DNA of 64,000 nt from Taxillus chinensis (lineage: Eukaryota > Streptophyta > Magnoliopsida > Santalales > Loranthaceae). Location of the stretch: NCBI GenBank assembly GCA_023512835.1, contig CM042092.1:51280400-51344399 (forward strand), in the 5' to 3' direction. The translations under genes were made by a program, and so were the position numbers. Of this stretch, positions 1 through 11,935 are shown one piece after another; positions within the stretch are counted from its first letter, which is position 1, and each line of letters opens with the position of its first letter. Below the pieces are notes generated by a model. That model was not told the DNA's origin. It did no database searches and saw only the letters and a program-made list of their open reading frames with translations.

Positions 1-2180
1 AGTTCTTCATCTGACCTTCACACGATGAACTTTAAATTCATTCATCATGATCTTTAGGTCTTTGGGATTTTAACTTTCTTATAATGATCTGGTGAATTTT
101 TCCTTGATTCTTAGATTCCTGCCAAAACATAACAAAATTACCATAAAAATCCAAGAAATCCTCTATTCTGGGTTAGGGCATAAAAATCCAATAATATAGC
201 TTAATTGGGTAATAAATGAAGTAAAAGGGTATAAAAATGTACCCAAAGTGGCTCTAAACAGGTTATAAGAATCCCCCCGATCATCTCCTTCACACTTGAA
301 CCTTGCTCATCCCGAGCAAGAATATAAATAAACACTCAAGCAAGCAAATGTGAAAAATAAGAAAGGGAAAACACAAGTGGGATAATGATCAGAAGAAAAC
401 ACATGTAACATATGAGAGTATAATGCATGATTGGAGTGCAGCCCAAAACACTTTGCATTATCTTCTTATACTTGGTCCAACAACTATATACAATCTTGAC
501 CAATACTAAGGAGCAACCAAGCTTAATGAGTTAAAAGCATAACAAGCACTCAAGTATAAGTCTCACACCACTTGCTCTCAATACCTCTAAGGGTTTTCAG
601 ACCTTAGGTAAGTACAAGTAGTCCTTTCTTATGGTGACACATCAAGTCTTACCATAAACCATAGCCTTTGCCACATGCCACCGTGAGAGATGAGTTAGCC
701 AAATGATGCTCAACCTTAAAAGATGTAGGCTCAGAAAGCTCTTTATTTCATTGTAGAGTAGGCACAAAATAAAAGTGGCATAAAACACGGCGCGTACAAT
801 ATGATCACATGGTAGATAGAGGAAAAGTTATCCTTAAAAGATTACATGATAAAACCCTAATTACAACAATTGCCACTATTCTTTTTTCTTTTTCTTTTTC
901 TTTTCTTTTTTGTTGTTTTTTTGTTGTTTTTTTTCTTCCTTTTGTTTTATTTTTCAATTTTTGAAGCGGAGCCAAGATTAAGGAGCATAAACTAGGCTAC
1001 CCACATCACTGCAACATGTAACTCTAGCCTATCTTAACTAGCACAAACTAATCACCATAAGTAGGTTAAACATGTACTTTCTCAAGCTCATCAACCTAGA
1101 GATAAAATTATTCATAAAAGGAAAATTGTGATGATGGACTGTTTCCCTCTAAACACATAACTCAAAGATTTAGCAAGCTTTTGCATTTAATCATGAAAAA
1201 CCTAGTAAGAACCTAAGTGCTAGCTCATGCATATAATGATATCATTCCAAGCATAGAGGAAATAATGGAAAGAGTACAATCATTACTACCAATACATACA
1301 ATATACTTCAAGTATGTACAAGTGCCTCCATCATAAATCATATGCTATCTCCAAAGTCAAACAAGCATTTATGTAATCAATCAATCATGCAATGTATGTA
1401 CAATGGATACATGAAAAACATGCAATCAAACAAAACAAACAAAAACAAAAAAATGTGTAACACTTTCCCCTCCTTCACACTTAAACCAAGGCATGGTCCC
1501 CATGCCAAAAATGAGAGGAAAGTAAGGAGAAGCGTACCAGGGCTAGGCGGGTCGGCTGAAGAAGTAGATAAATTGAACAACCATTTCACAAAGGGCATTA
1601 GGTGGGAGCTTTAGTGTAGAAGTCCAAGTGCCTCCATGGGACTAAATACAGGTGCTCATATAATAACACACAAAAACTCCACAACTGTTGGTATTGGGCT
1701 GCTGAGGAACAACCTGGTGAGGGAAGAGTGGGAGGCGTGAAGATGGAGGATGCGGTCCACTCTGATAGAAGAAACCAAAAGTGTGGAGAGCGTCATTGAT
1801 GTTGGCTACAATGGAATGTTGGAGCGAAGTATGATAGTCATTTGTCTCTGGTTAGGCACAAGAGTTAAACAACTCAATGATCAAGGAGCGAAGGTCGACG
1901 CGTAGAAGCACAAAGTGATTGGTGAAGTGGATTAGAATGAGGATGAAATCAAGAGTAACTCATGGCCTAAAACTAGTGCGACAGGCTTTAATAAATTGTT
2001 GTAAAGTCGAAGCCAGTGTTACTAGGTGATAGGACATGGTAGGCAGTATCTCAGCTTGGCTCCCCAGTGGGAAAAAATCTGGATATCTAGTAATGGTGTT
2101 ACGCAGGGCACACCTAAAGTTTGAGATATTTGCGCTATCAAACCAGTGCCTCTACAAGATTCCCTCAATTATTGCACCTA
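1..2180. other. AT-rich non-coding spacer
   Basis: No reading frame here looks like a protein. The stretch is AT-rich, with a T/C-rich low-complexity run at about 880-958. Short boxes near 280-310 and 1465-1510 (CCTTCACACTT followed by inverted GCTC..GAGC or GCATGG..CCATGC pieces) look like the non-coding flanks of plant Ty3 elements. Because an Athila-type pol follows on the minus strand, this is probably the 3' non-coding part of the same degraded element. That is inference; no LTR end was found. Confidence 0.35.
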
Positions 2181-2446
2181 GTCAAGTGAAGGTCGGGTGA
2201 AGGTCTTCACCCGACCAAATTATTTTCTATCCTTTGCTTCACCCCTAATCATTTAGAAATAATTCTGACCATTTGGGAAATTTTTTGACTCTGGTCAGGT
2301 GAAGGTTGGGTGAAGGGCTTTACCCGACCAACCTATTTTTTTGTTCCTTTCTTCACCTCTAACCATCTAGAGCAATTTTGACCCTTTTAATAAATTTTTG
2401 TGAAGGTCGGGTGAAGGTTAGGTGAAGGTCTGTTCATCCGACCACC
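2181..2446. repeat. Tandem repeat with hairpin-forming units (about 110 bp, 2.4 copies)
   Basis: Two full units starting near 2181 and 2294, and a partial one from about 2399, share the core GGTCGGGTGAAG..CTTCACCCGACC. In the first unit (2191-2216) this is a perfect inverted repeat with 12-base arms and a 2-base loop. The second unit keeps the hairpin with a few changes. The repeat lies between the spacer and the truncated Athila RT. Its role is unknown. Confidence 0.75.
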
Positions 2447-2612
2447 ATGAATTCTGTCTGAATTGCTTGAATAAATGGGTAGAGTTCCTTTATGAAAGAT
2501 ACCAAATCCTACAAAACACATAAAATAAGACAAAATAAAACAAGAAAGTATACCAGGCTGCCTCCCGAGAGCACTTGTTTAGGGTCCCAGCTAGACCGTT
2601 GTATGGGGATCG

Positions 2613-2984
2613 TTACCATTCATATATTAGTTTTATTACTTCAACTCTGACGACGGCTTTCATGTTTGGATTGAGTCTCCTTTGATGCTCTACGACCCCC
2701 GTCTCTTTGTCCTCCATGAAAATGTTATGAGTACATATGGTAAGACTGATTCCTTTAATTATTGCCACAATCCAGCCAATTGTTGCCTTGTGTTTGCGTA
2801 GTACTTCAAAGAGTTTGTTTAATATTTCTCTTCCCAGCTCAACTGCAATTATCATTGGTAGTTTTTCTTCTTCCCCCAAGAAAGCATATTTGAGATGAGG
2901 AGGAAGTACCTTCAGTTTCACCTTCAGAGCTCCTTGAATTGACAGTGGTGGTAGAGGATTTCCTAGGCCAAATTCTTCAAATTT
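2613..2984 (-). pseudogene. Athila-type Ty3 pol: truncated start of reverse transcriptase
   Basis: Minus-strand translation gives the stretch ahead of and entering the RT of Athila elements: a LPPHLKYAFLGEEEKLP block, a GWIVAIIKGIS block and an RRLNPNMK block. It is in frame with the protease at 2985-3710, separated only by a TAA at about 2985-2987, so both are parts of one polyprotein. After the motif EVIKLIYEW the frame stops and the RT palm, with its YVDD-type site, is absent. The sequence runs instead into a non-coding box near 2560. The element is therefore truncated and inactive. Recognition rests on memory of the family's conserved blocks, not on an alignment. Confidence 0.75.
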
Positions 2985-3710
2985 TTATTTCTTTGTGAAT
3001 GACTCAGCTTCTAGTGCCTTCTCTTCCATAGCCATTTCCTCATTGCTTACATCTAATGGACCTGCCATAGCTGTATCCAAAGGTTCTTGAAAATTTGAAG
3101 TATAGTTACTTACTAGATTGTCCACTAAGTCTACTCTATATCCTTGCTCAAAGTCATTTGAATGCTTCATGCTTTTGAAGACATTGAACTCTATTTTCTC
3201 ATCACCAATGTTTAGGGTCAATCGTCCTCCCTTCACATTAATGATGGCTTCAGCGGTGGCCAAGAATGATCTTCTCAAAATTAGAGGCATAGCTTCGGCC
3301 TCATCTATGTATAAAGCAATCAAGTCCACCAGGATTATCAAATTTTTGACTTGTAATGGTGCATTCTCCAAAATTCCAACTGGACATTTCATTGACTTGT
3401 CTGCTAATTGGAGGGTGATGAATGTTGGTTGCAACTCCCCTAATCCTAATCTCTTACACATTGAGAAGGGAATCAAGCTGACACTTGCACCACGGTCATA
3501 AAGTGCATTATTGAAGGAGACATTGCCGATGATGCAAGGAATTGAGAAATTGCCTAGGTCACTTAGTTTAGGTGGAAGTTTCCGTTGAATTATTGCACTG
3601 CAGTTCTCTGAGAGTACCATGGTAGCATACTTCTCTAGTTTTCTTTTGTTTCTCACTAGTTTTTTTAAAATGTTTGCATATGATGGCATTTTTGCAAGGA
3701 TATCTTCCAA
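2985..3710 (-). pseudogene. Athila-type retropepsin (aspartic protease) with gag C-terminus
   Basis: This 241-residue open stretch holds a retroviral-type aspartic protease, which would cleave the Gag-Pol polyprotein. The order is: gag tail with AKMPSYANILKKL (residues 6-18), the linker LPPKLSDLGNFSIPC, the active-site segment ALYDRGASVSLIP (Asp72; D-R-G in place of the usual Athila D-L-G), the LQLADKS flap-like block, then PLILRRSFLAT, normally PLILGRPFLAT. The catalytic Asp is kept but both flanking motifs have changed, and the preceding gag lies in another frame. It is read here as a decayed protease. The internal Met used as start is arbitrary because this is an interior piece of a polyprotein. 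Confidence 0.8.
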
Positions 3711-4577
3711 AGGAATTGTTACCTTGAGTTACTTGAAGATTTCCTTGAACTTTGAATTCTTCGTCCTTCTTCTGCCTCGTTTGTCTTTGAGGAAATAGTA
3801 GAGGTGGAACATACGATTTAAGCTCTATGTTCTTTGGTTGCTCTTCAGTCTCTTCAACCTTGTTTGGTTTGTCTTCACTTTTGCCTTGCACTAGCTCTTT
3901 TTCCTTCATAAGATCTTGTTATTGGAGTTCTTTCCCGCTATCGAGTGTTACAACATTGCAATATTCTCGGGAGTTAAGCTCCGAGCGGCTGAGGATTTCT
4001 CCAGCAAGTCTATGAGTTATGGCCTCAGTAATTTGTGTGAGTTGAGTTTTTAACCTTTTGCCTTAGCTTTCAACTCTATCCATCCCTGTACTCATCTCCT
4101 GAAATTTGTCATTTGTGACATTGGCCAACTTTTCAATGGCACCCTCCCAACTTAGCTTTTGTTCAAGTTGGCTTCTTTGTTGTTGCTGTTGAGGTCTAAT
4201 ATTTTGTCCATTGGCTTGTCCTTGATTGCTATTTGCTCCTTGTTATTCAACTTACTTGGAATTTGGGTGGTTCCTCAAGCCTTGATTATAGGTGTTAGAG
4301 TAAGGATTGTTTGCGTGATTGTATTGGATATACTTGACTTCTTCCTCACTCTCTATGGGAATGTTGGTATGATAATTGTTTAGAGGACAACTTGATAGTG
4401 TGCGTGCTCCTCTGGATTCCAAACAAGTTGAGTTCACATTTGCCATGGGTTTGGACATCAGTTTCTCTACTTGTCGGGTAAGTGCTTCAATTTTGGCAAT
4501 TAGTAGAGTACTTTCCTCCACTTTATAAGCTCCCATCTTGTTAGGAATCATCTTCCTTCTTGTTCCCATAGAGAAGT
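3568..4577 (-). pseudogene. Athila-type gag remnant (frameshifted)
   Basis: Two fragments in different frames make up the C-terminal half of an Athila gag. The segment 4252-4577 has the block IAKIEALTRQVEKLMSKP and a degenerate zinc-knuckle area in which CLESRGARTLSSCP stands for the usual C-x2-C-x4-H-x4-C, so the first cysteine pair and the histidine are lost. The segment 3568-3909 has the SYVPPLLFPQR block that precedes the protease. At least one frameshift separates it from the protease frame. The N-terminal half of gag is missing because an LTR of copia family X abuts at 4578. Confidence 0.7.
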
Positions 4578-5637
4578 TGATATTCTCAAGATCCAAGTAA
4601 GATACTGACATGTATCTCATAGTATACAAAGAGGGAGGTGAATCTATATACTTAAAACTATTTCCTTTAGTTTTTAGGGAGAAGTTTACTTAACAGAGAT
4701 ATTCTTGCAGATGAGGTTATTGTTTGGGTGGTGTATTAGTGTCTCCTACACGATCAAGTAAACAACAGGTATGTAAAGGATGTAAAAGACAAAGCCACAC
4801 AGTATACGTGGTTCGATCAATATGATCTACTCCACAGTGGTGATGGTGTACCTACACCGAGTCCAGTCCACTATATACATTCAATACAGTAGGGTCTTGC
4901 CCTTGTTACAACAGGATTAACTCTTTTTTCTTTTACGTGCAAATACAAAAATAGTATTACTTCATAACTCACTCACTGTGACGATCTGTCTAACGTAATC
5001 TGCTCCTGTGTATTCAACTGCTTGCACCGCTTGACCTTCAACCACTCCTATGCTAAACTCACGATCTATTCATCATGTGTATGAGAGTGAGACCAGATTA
5101 ACTCACTGTTATCTTACACTCAATCTCTTTTCTCTGCGTGTATTACGAACTGCTTTCCCTTCAGCGTCTCTTGTGTCTCTCTAGATACCTTTCGTGTATT
5201 CGGAAAATATTATGGCCCCTTTTTTGAAATATGGCATCTCCTTTTCATTTATAGGATGACCGTTGTATGGGAACCTCCTGCTAGGGTTAGACATGTTTCA
5301 CCTCCTGATCTCCATCATTGAAACATATTATTCTAGCCTCAGAGAATGTCCACGTGTTTATTCTGATACTTAGCATGCTTAGAAATGTTGCCCAAATAGC
5401 TTACTTAAACGGCGACCTTAACTACATTTTGATTCTTCAGATCTTTCAATTAGCCATAGCCTCGAAGATTATTGCTTCGTAGCCTCACTGATTCTCCATG
5501 TAGTGCATGTACTACGGTCTTTGAGTCTGTACCTTCAACTCTACGAGTCAGAACCTTCTGCTAGGATTTGTTCCATTTCCTTATCTTCGTATCACCTGAT
5601 TGGCTAGGATTTGTTCCATTTCCTCGTCTACGTATCA
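4578..5637 (-). mobile_element. LTR of copia family X (minus strand, probably solo)
   Basis: Read on the minus strand this matches, block by block, the plus-strand sequence at 9431-10787 plus 29174-29362. Shared landmarks are the AGTTTTAAGTATA box followed by GATTCACC, the CTTACTTGGATNTTGAGAATAT end, and the AACACGTGGA region. The left end TGATATTC and the right end CGTATCA give TG..CA termini on the minus strand, but no target-site duplication was recognised, so the right boundary is approximate. A TATA box reads TATAAATG on the minus strand at 5246-5253. The LTR abuts the Athila gag. Confidence 0.6.
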
Positions 5638-7015
5638 CCCCATTCCCCTTATTTGGAAATCATTTCGCTGGACATTGAGGGGTATAACCCATCCGTGTCT
5701 TGTTCACCTTCTTCCTCTTTATCCTCTCTTTTCCTCAAACCCAAGCTTGAGCCCACCTCACTAGCTTGCCATTGACATTGTCACACACACATACCCTATT
5801 CTAACCTAGACGGCTTATCACGGGATCCTGTTCAATCACGGCTTGGAGAAAAGAGGGGTTGACCTATACACATGGTGGCGGTGATTGAAGAATGTGATCT
5901 TGACCAATCAATGCCCAAAGAGGACAAAGGGAAGAGGACACCCAGCTTGTCGATAAGATAGTAGAGCTACATTAGAAAGAGCTTCATTCTGTTTTGTCGT
6001 TCCTTCTCTATTGCATTTGTTTTGCTTAGGTTATTTTTATTTATGCATTTTGGTTGATGATGCAGTTTACTATTGGTGATTGTTTGTGTTTATACTTTTT
6101 ATTTTTTATTTTTCTTGTTGTTGATGCATTTTATGTTTTGGTCATTATGTGTTTTCCATTCCATTGGTCCAATCCTTGGTTGGTCTTTCACTGATCTGTG
6201 TTTTCTATAAAAAGAAAAGAAAAGAAACAAAAGGAAGTTGCTTCCATGTGTTTTTTTCTTGGACTGATGAAAAAAAACCTAACTGGTTTTATATCTGTGC
6301 ACCTCTATGTGTTTCTTTTCTTTCCGTGCTTCCTGACTGGTTTTGTTTTCGTAGATTCATGCTTTACTATCTTCTGCTTCCATGCATTTTTTTAAAAACT
6401 CTGATCTGCGCTTCCTAAGTGAATGATGCTCGAGAATTCCTTTCATTTGACTGTTTTTCCACATAGCCTGGTTTATCATGTGAGCTGGTTTTTAAATAAA
6501 TGACTGGTGATTTGTTTGGGGGTTTATTTTGTGACTGGTTTAATGGCTGGATGTCTCTCGGTCCTTTGTTTGCTGGATCATGAAGATAAATCACTATTTT
6601 CGTTGTCATAGGCATAGTTCAATGATTTGCTTGCATTGTTTTTTTTTTCCTTTTTTTCCTTTTCTTTTCTTTTTAGGTATTCACTTGTTTTTAGGACGTG
6701 TTTTCCATTTGTTATGACGTGCCTTTGGGGTTCATTTGGATGTGTTTGTCCTCTAGCCTTTTGTTTGGTATAAAACTCCAGGGTTTTTTTTTTATTGTGG
6801 ATGGGGTTGGTTTGTCGTGTCTGGGGTATGTGTGAGCTTTATAATTAGTTCATCTTTTGGCTTACTGTGTTTATGGTATGCATAGCTTTAAAAATGTATA
6901 TATATATTGGGCCTTCTTGTTTTTGTTTGTTCACCATGTACCCTTAGGTATAATTGCTTTTTTTCATTCTATTGGCCTTAGGAAAATATTAGCTTTGGGC
7001 TAATGATAATTTTGT
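5638..7015. other. Non-coding, low-complexity rich, unassigned
   Basis: No convincing protein. T-rich runs and short A/G-rich stretches dominate (for example 6635-6680). The few open frames here are short, begin at arbitrary positions and show no family motif. It is probably transposon-derived, but I cannot name the family. Confidence 0.4.
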
Positions 7016-8031
7016 AATTATGGGATATGAAACCCAATACCATTGTAATTTGCAAATTAAGCATAACAGGGAAAAAAGAGAAAGAAAAAAAGAGTGAAAT
7101 GAAAAAGTAAAAAGGGAAAAACAAGGAGTAGTTTTTATTTACTTGTGGATGTCACGATCTCACACAACATATTCACTTGCTATCTTCTAATTTTTTTACT
7201 TTATTTTATTTTTGGGTTGATGCAAAAGGTTTTCAAAATCATAAAAAAAAAGTTTAATCCTTCTTTAGATTTTCAAAACAAAAAAAAAAAAAAAAACAAA
7301 ACAAAAATGAGTTAGTCTTTTTAAAACAAAATTTTAAACAAAAAACAAAAAATACTTTATTTATAGATGTTTTTCTAGTGGATAGTAAAAGCAAAACTTT
7401 TTATTTTCAATATCATTTAAGATTTTTATTGATCCTTGGATTTAACTTAGGATTTCTTTTCATTAGGACTCACTTTTTATCTTTATGGAAAACAACTTAA
7501 TTTAAAGGTTCAAATTCAATAAAGAATTTAGAAAATAAAATGAAATGACTTAAATTCTAGGATTCCTTTAGACCATCAGGTAAATTGAATTTAATTTCAA
7601 ATTTCAACAAAGAATTTAGAACTAAAAAGAAAGGACCAAAACTATTAGGATTCCCTTTAGAGGTTTAGGGTAAATTGAATTGAATTTTCTTTAATAAATA
7701 ACTTAGAAATAGTAGAATTTTAGGTCATAAGAAAATTCAACAGTGCTTTAGGCTAGTCAAAATTCATGCGATGCGAGTAGTTAAAACAAGCTAACAACCT
7801 CCAACTCTTAAAATAAGTACTAAAAAGGCATTGTAGAGGTGTTAATCCTTCTTCACACGTAACCAACTCCCAAACCCATCCCTAGCGGTATAGATTATTT
7901 TCTTTTAAGTGACGAATTGAATTCCAAAAATTATTGGTGGCGACTCTATTTATATCATCACCATTTAGATGAAAGTTGGGGAAAATCGCACCCCGAAAGC
8001 AGTCCCCCTCGGACGAGATCCAGTTATGACA
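7016..8031 (+). mobile_element. Degraded Tat/Ogre-type LTR, 3' end at 8031 (start uncertain)
   Basis: The stretch 7845-8031 carries, in order, CACACGTAACCAACTCCCAAACC, GGTGGCGACTC and a terminal TTATGACA. The intact Tat-type LTR at 25855-29173, read on its own (minus) strand, has the same series: CACACGTAACCGACTCCCGAACC, GGTGGCGACTC, then GATGACA as the LTR end. This therefore looks like the end of an old LTR of a related family in plus orientation. The upstream part (7016-7840) is A/T-rich with poly-A runs and is included only by position. No primer-binding site follows, so it may be a solo LTR. Confidence 0.45.
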
Positions 8032-8890
8032 CCATGCATAGCTTGATTTGTTGTTATGTTATAATCTATCTCATGATGTAGGATTTGTTGAAGACTACAA
8101 AACAAGGCATCTATGACCAGTTAAAGGAAAAGAAAATATGTATATAATTAATATAACAAAAAAACTCAACTTTGGTGGCTCAACAAGAGTTATATTATCG
8201 CAATAAAAAAAACTTAGCTTTAATTTATGAGAATAATTTAGCATGACATACCAAATTACCAGTTTTGTGAGGTACATTTCTTACCAAACAACAAACAAAA
8301 GGTTAGTTTGTAACAAAAACGTAATGGTATGAAGAAAGTTGAATGACTAAGTATTAGACCTTTTCAATCATAGATATTTTTTCCTTGTATTAATTGGTGC
8401 ACATATAGGTTTTATTGCGATTGTCTTCATAGGAAAAGAGGAAAGACACTCATCTTTGTTAACACTGTCTAACTCAAAGATGTCAACTCCGATATGTTAT
8501 ATTGTTTAAAGAACATAGTATTTGAGTTGAATATTTTTTATAAGTTTCATTTGCATTGAGCATTACTTGGTAATTAGCATTATTGTTTTTATTTTAGGAC
8601 ACGCTAATAAACTTGTCCGAATTTTGAAAATTACTTGCTTAGTTACTATGAATCAGTGCCAACATAGTCACATACTTTTTTGCCAAATTTAAATGGAAAC
8701 CAATATCTATTTCAATACGGGATGAGACCTTTAACGCCCCTTGTCAATACAAGATCTACTATAAGCACAATAATTGATAAAGAGGATTTCATGAATTATA
8801 GAAAATGAAGCACCATATACCTCAGTTAAGGAAACCTATGGCAAAAGTTTTAGGGCTTCTCAAATAATACAAATAGATAGTGAAAATATA
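8032..8890. other. Non-coding, AT-rich, nothing recognised
   Basis: AT-rich sequence with no credible open frame and no repeat structure noticed. It precedes the FAR1-like pseudogene and could include decayed upstream sequence of that gene. Confidence 0.4.
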
Positions 8891-8905
8891 ATTGAGGAGC
8901 AAAAG

Positions 8906-9430
8906 TTGGATATACAGTTTAATTCTTTTAAAAAATTAATTGAGTATTATAAAGATTACGCTGTGAAATGTGGCGTTGGAGTGATGATACAAAGGAACAA
9001 GAGAGGACAGGATGACAATGTTAGATATGTCACCCTTAGTTATGATCATGGTGGGAAGGGATGGAATAGGATGTTGAATGTCGTCATACCACGTCTGACA
9101 AGAAAGATGGATTGTAAGGCAAAGATAAATTCCTTAAAACTCAAGAGGAAGTTACATTTGATAATTGTTCATAATACCCATAATCATGGTCTTAGTCCAT
9201 AAAATAAAGAAAAGCTTTGGATCTCATATTGTTGGAACCGATGGATTCTAGAACCTCCCATTTTGAGAAAAGGATTGTTGTAATTATAATGACAAGGGTA
9301 GGTATCTACGACTTGGGAATGAAGGTGTTAGAGCACTTTAGGAGTACTTTTATAGAATGCAATATGTTGTTCCCATGGTCCTTGTGGTTGCTATTATTGT
9401 CAACAGGATGCAAAAGCAGGTAGACGCAGA
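8906..9430 (+). pseudogene. FAR1/FHY3-like DNA-binding domain fragment
   Basis: The frame from 8906 (opening with TTG; it continues upstream without an ATG in view) encodes a FAR1-type zinc-binding DNA-binding domain: FKKLIEYYKDYAVKCGVGV, then RYVTLSY, then TRKMDCKAKI, and HNTHNHGLSP at the end, which are the spaced Cys and His positions of the family. After the TAA at about 9200-9202 the similarity continues in other frames (GRYLRLGNEGVRAL, then EYFYRMQY), matching the next conserved FAR1 block, so at least two breaks are present. FAR1-family proteins are transcription factors derived from MULE transposases. This copy lacks the transposase core and the SWIM finger. It may be a dead host paralogue or a piece of a MULE. 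It ends where the copia X LTR begins. Confidence 0.7.
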
Positions 9431-9499
9431 GTTGAAGATCCTTACTAGGTTAGATAATTTCATAGAGTGAGCTCATAGAGGGAGTCTAACCATGTACGT

Positions 9500-10030
9500 T
9501 CAGGGTCAAAGATCAGGGTCAAAGATCTGGACCTTCGAAGACTCACAAGGTTGAAGATCAGCTGACTTGAAGATATGCAGGGTCAAAGATCATCAGACCA
9601 TTAGGCTCGAAGCACCACTTACTTAAAGGTATGCAGGGTCGTAGACTTGTAGATGCACAGGGTCGAAGACTCGAAGATTTAAAGTGTAGTCAGGTGGAGA
9701 GCAGTGTCTTGAAGACTCGAAGACCCGTTGGGTATAGAGTGGCAGTGTCGTAGAGTTGAAGCTCGCAGAGTCGAAGCTCGTAGCGTCGAAGATTGAATGG
9801 AAAACCCGTTGCCGAGAACAAAGACTCGTTGATGTGAACAGACGATTAACAAAGGTAGAATGCGGTTGTCACTGGCTCGAAGCTAGAGATTTGATGACTC
9901 AAAGGCTCATAGAGTGAAAAGTCAGTGAACATGGTTCTAACCTAGATTCGACGCCTAAGAGCAGAAGAATTGGAAGATCAATTCGAAAATCGAAGGCTCG
10001 AAGGCACCGACTCGAAGATTCGAAGGTAAA
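9500..10030. repeat. TCGAAG-rich motif array in LTR X
   Basis: Short irregular repeats built on GTCGAAGACTCGAAG and GGGTCGAAG recur at intervals of roughly 10-25 bases, upstream of the LTR TATA box. The position resembles the repeated cis-motif region of Sirevirus LTRs, but the motif differs. Function is inferred only from position. Confidence 0.6.
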
Positions 10031-10782
10031 GACTCGGAGGTCGTAGCATGTGTACCTGAAGAAGTATCAACGAAGCTACGAGACATACAACTTCGAGGCT
10101 ATGGCTAGTCGAAGGAGAGAAACGCACTGAAGGCTGCCGTTTTAGTAAGTTATCTCTCGGACAACGTCCTTAAACATGCTAAGTACTGGAAAACACGTGG
10201 ATGTCATCTGAGGCCAATTTAACATGTTTCAACGATGGAGATCTGAAGGTGGAACATGCTTAACCCTGGCAGAAGAGTTTCTTACTACGGCAGTCCTATA
10301 AAAGCAAGGAAGATGCCATACTTCAAGCAGACGTCAGAATATTACAAAATACAAGAAAGGTATCTAGAGAGATACAAAAGAGACGCAGAGTAGTTCGTAC
10401 AGTATACACACAGAGAGAGAGAGAGAGGAAGATTATAATCAAGATAACAGTGAGTTAATCCATCTTCGTTCCTCATACATTCAACGAACAGATTGTGAGT
10501 TTGGCAAAGGAGTGATTGAAGGTCAAACAATGCAAACAGTTCAGTACGCAGGACCAAATTGTGGTAGATAGTTCATCACAGTGAGTGAGTACTGGAGTAA
10601 TATTGTTTTTTTATTTTCATTTGAAAGACAAGAGAGGTGATCCTATTGTAACAAAGGGCTATACTCTACTATATTAAAAGCATATAGTGGATTGGACTTG
10701 GTGTAGGTACACCCTCACCACCGTGGAGTAGATCACATTGATCGAACCACCTAAACTGCGTCTTTGTCTTTTACTTCCCATA

Positions 10783-10787
10783 CATAC
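10783..10787. repeat. Target-site duplication CATAC (left)
   Basis: The five bases CATAC directly precede the left LTR (TGTCATC at 10788) and recur at 29174-29178 directly after the right LTR end (GACA at 29173). This pair fixes both ends of the Tat/Ogre-like element. Confidence 0.9.
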
Positions 10788-11927
10788 TGTCATCACCCGT
10801 TTTTGACCGGGCTAGTTGCTAGCTTTTGTGAAAAGGATTCCATGCTAGTTTATTCAGTTGATCCTAGAGTCATCCCTGCACAAGGCTCGCACAAACCATT
10901 AAAGAAAAGAAAAACACAGAGTCGTCACCAAACAAATTAAAGGTGTGATTGGGAACCTAGAAAAAGAAAGGGTCTACGGTTCCAGAGAATTAGGTTCGGG
11001 AGTCGGTTACGTGTGAGGAAGGAAGAAAAAGTCTTGCACCCCCACAACGCCCACAATTGGTACCTAGTCTTGATCTATGAGTGTTTGCTTGCTTTATTAT
11101 TTATTCTAAAAAAAAGAGTTTTTGTATTTTTAATTTTAAGAAAAAGAAAGATTTCAGGATCTAGGCCTTAAAACAACAAAGAAAAAGATTTTAATAAAGT
11201 AAATAAAAAGGGACATTCTAATTTTAGAAAAAGAATGTGGGATCTAGACCCATGTGACAGTATTGCATTTTTATAAGAAAACAAAAGTAATTTTCTTTTT
11301 TTTTTTTAGAAAAGAAAACAAAAGCAATTTGAATTCAAATAAGAAAATACTGCCACAATTGATATTGGCCCAGGCAGACTATGATGTGAGCATCTAGGGC
11401 TCAACCCTCATGACCGCCCAGGCCTTGTTTAAATTTTCTAGAAAAGATTTAAGTTTTGTTTTGTTATATTTTTTTTAACAATAAAGGAGAGAAAGATATG
11501 TAAAATGTTTGTTTTTTTTGTATTTTCGTTTTTTAAACTATGAGAAATAATGAAAAAAAGAAAATAGAGAAATTTTGGGTTTTATGTTTGAAAACAACAC
11601 AAATAAAATAAAATAAACAGAAATAGAAAACCTGAAAGAATGAATGATGCAGGTTTGAGTTCCTTTTCCCTTCAAGTGACGCTTTCCTGAAAACACAAAG
11701 GTTAGAAAAAAGAAGCCTTTCCAATCTCAGCTCCTTCCCGTGAAGAAGAGTGATTCTGGGTGCTTTCCCCTTTGCAAATGAGTATATATCTCTTTGAAAA
11801 TTTCCAGGGTACGCTCTCTCTCCCTCTCTGATTTTTATCTCTAAGAAATCTAGTCAGAAAGCTCTCTCCCGGAATAACCTCTTCTGCTACTTGATAATTG
11901 ATGCCCTCCTTGCCTCTTGAGGCAGTC

Positions 11928-11935
11928 TATTTATA
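11928..11935 (-). promoter_or_regulatory. TATA box of Tat-type LTR (3' copy)
   Basis: Minus-strand TATAAATA followed by GACTGCC; the same box is at 26987-26994 in the 5' LTR, where it would drive the element. Confidence 0.6.

Larger units (their letters stand above)
9431..10787 (+). mobile_element. LTR of copia family X, left part (interrupted by Tat element)
   Basis: The sequence is homologous to the minus-strand LTR at 4578-5637. A TATA box TATAAAAG lies at 10297-10304. Upstream, from about 9500 to 10030, is a dense array of TCGAAG-type hexamers. At 10787 the LTR is cut by the Tat/Ogre-like element and resumes at 29174 after its target-site duplication. The start at 9431 is approximate because the FAR1-like sequence fades out there and no clean TG end is visible. 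Confidence 0.6.

Noticed and set aside
6149..6418. 89-codon hydrophobic open frame
   Set aside because: T-rich low-complexity sequence, no start context or homologous motif; overlapping frames are equally open.
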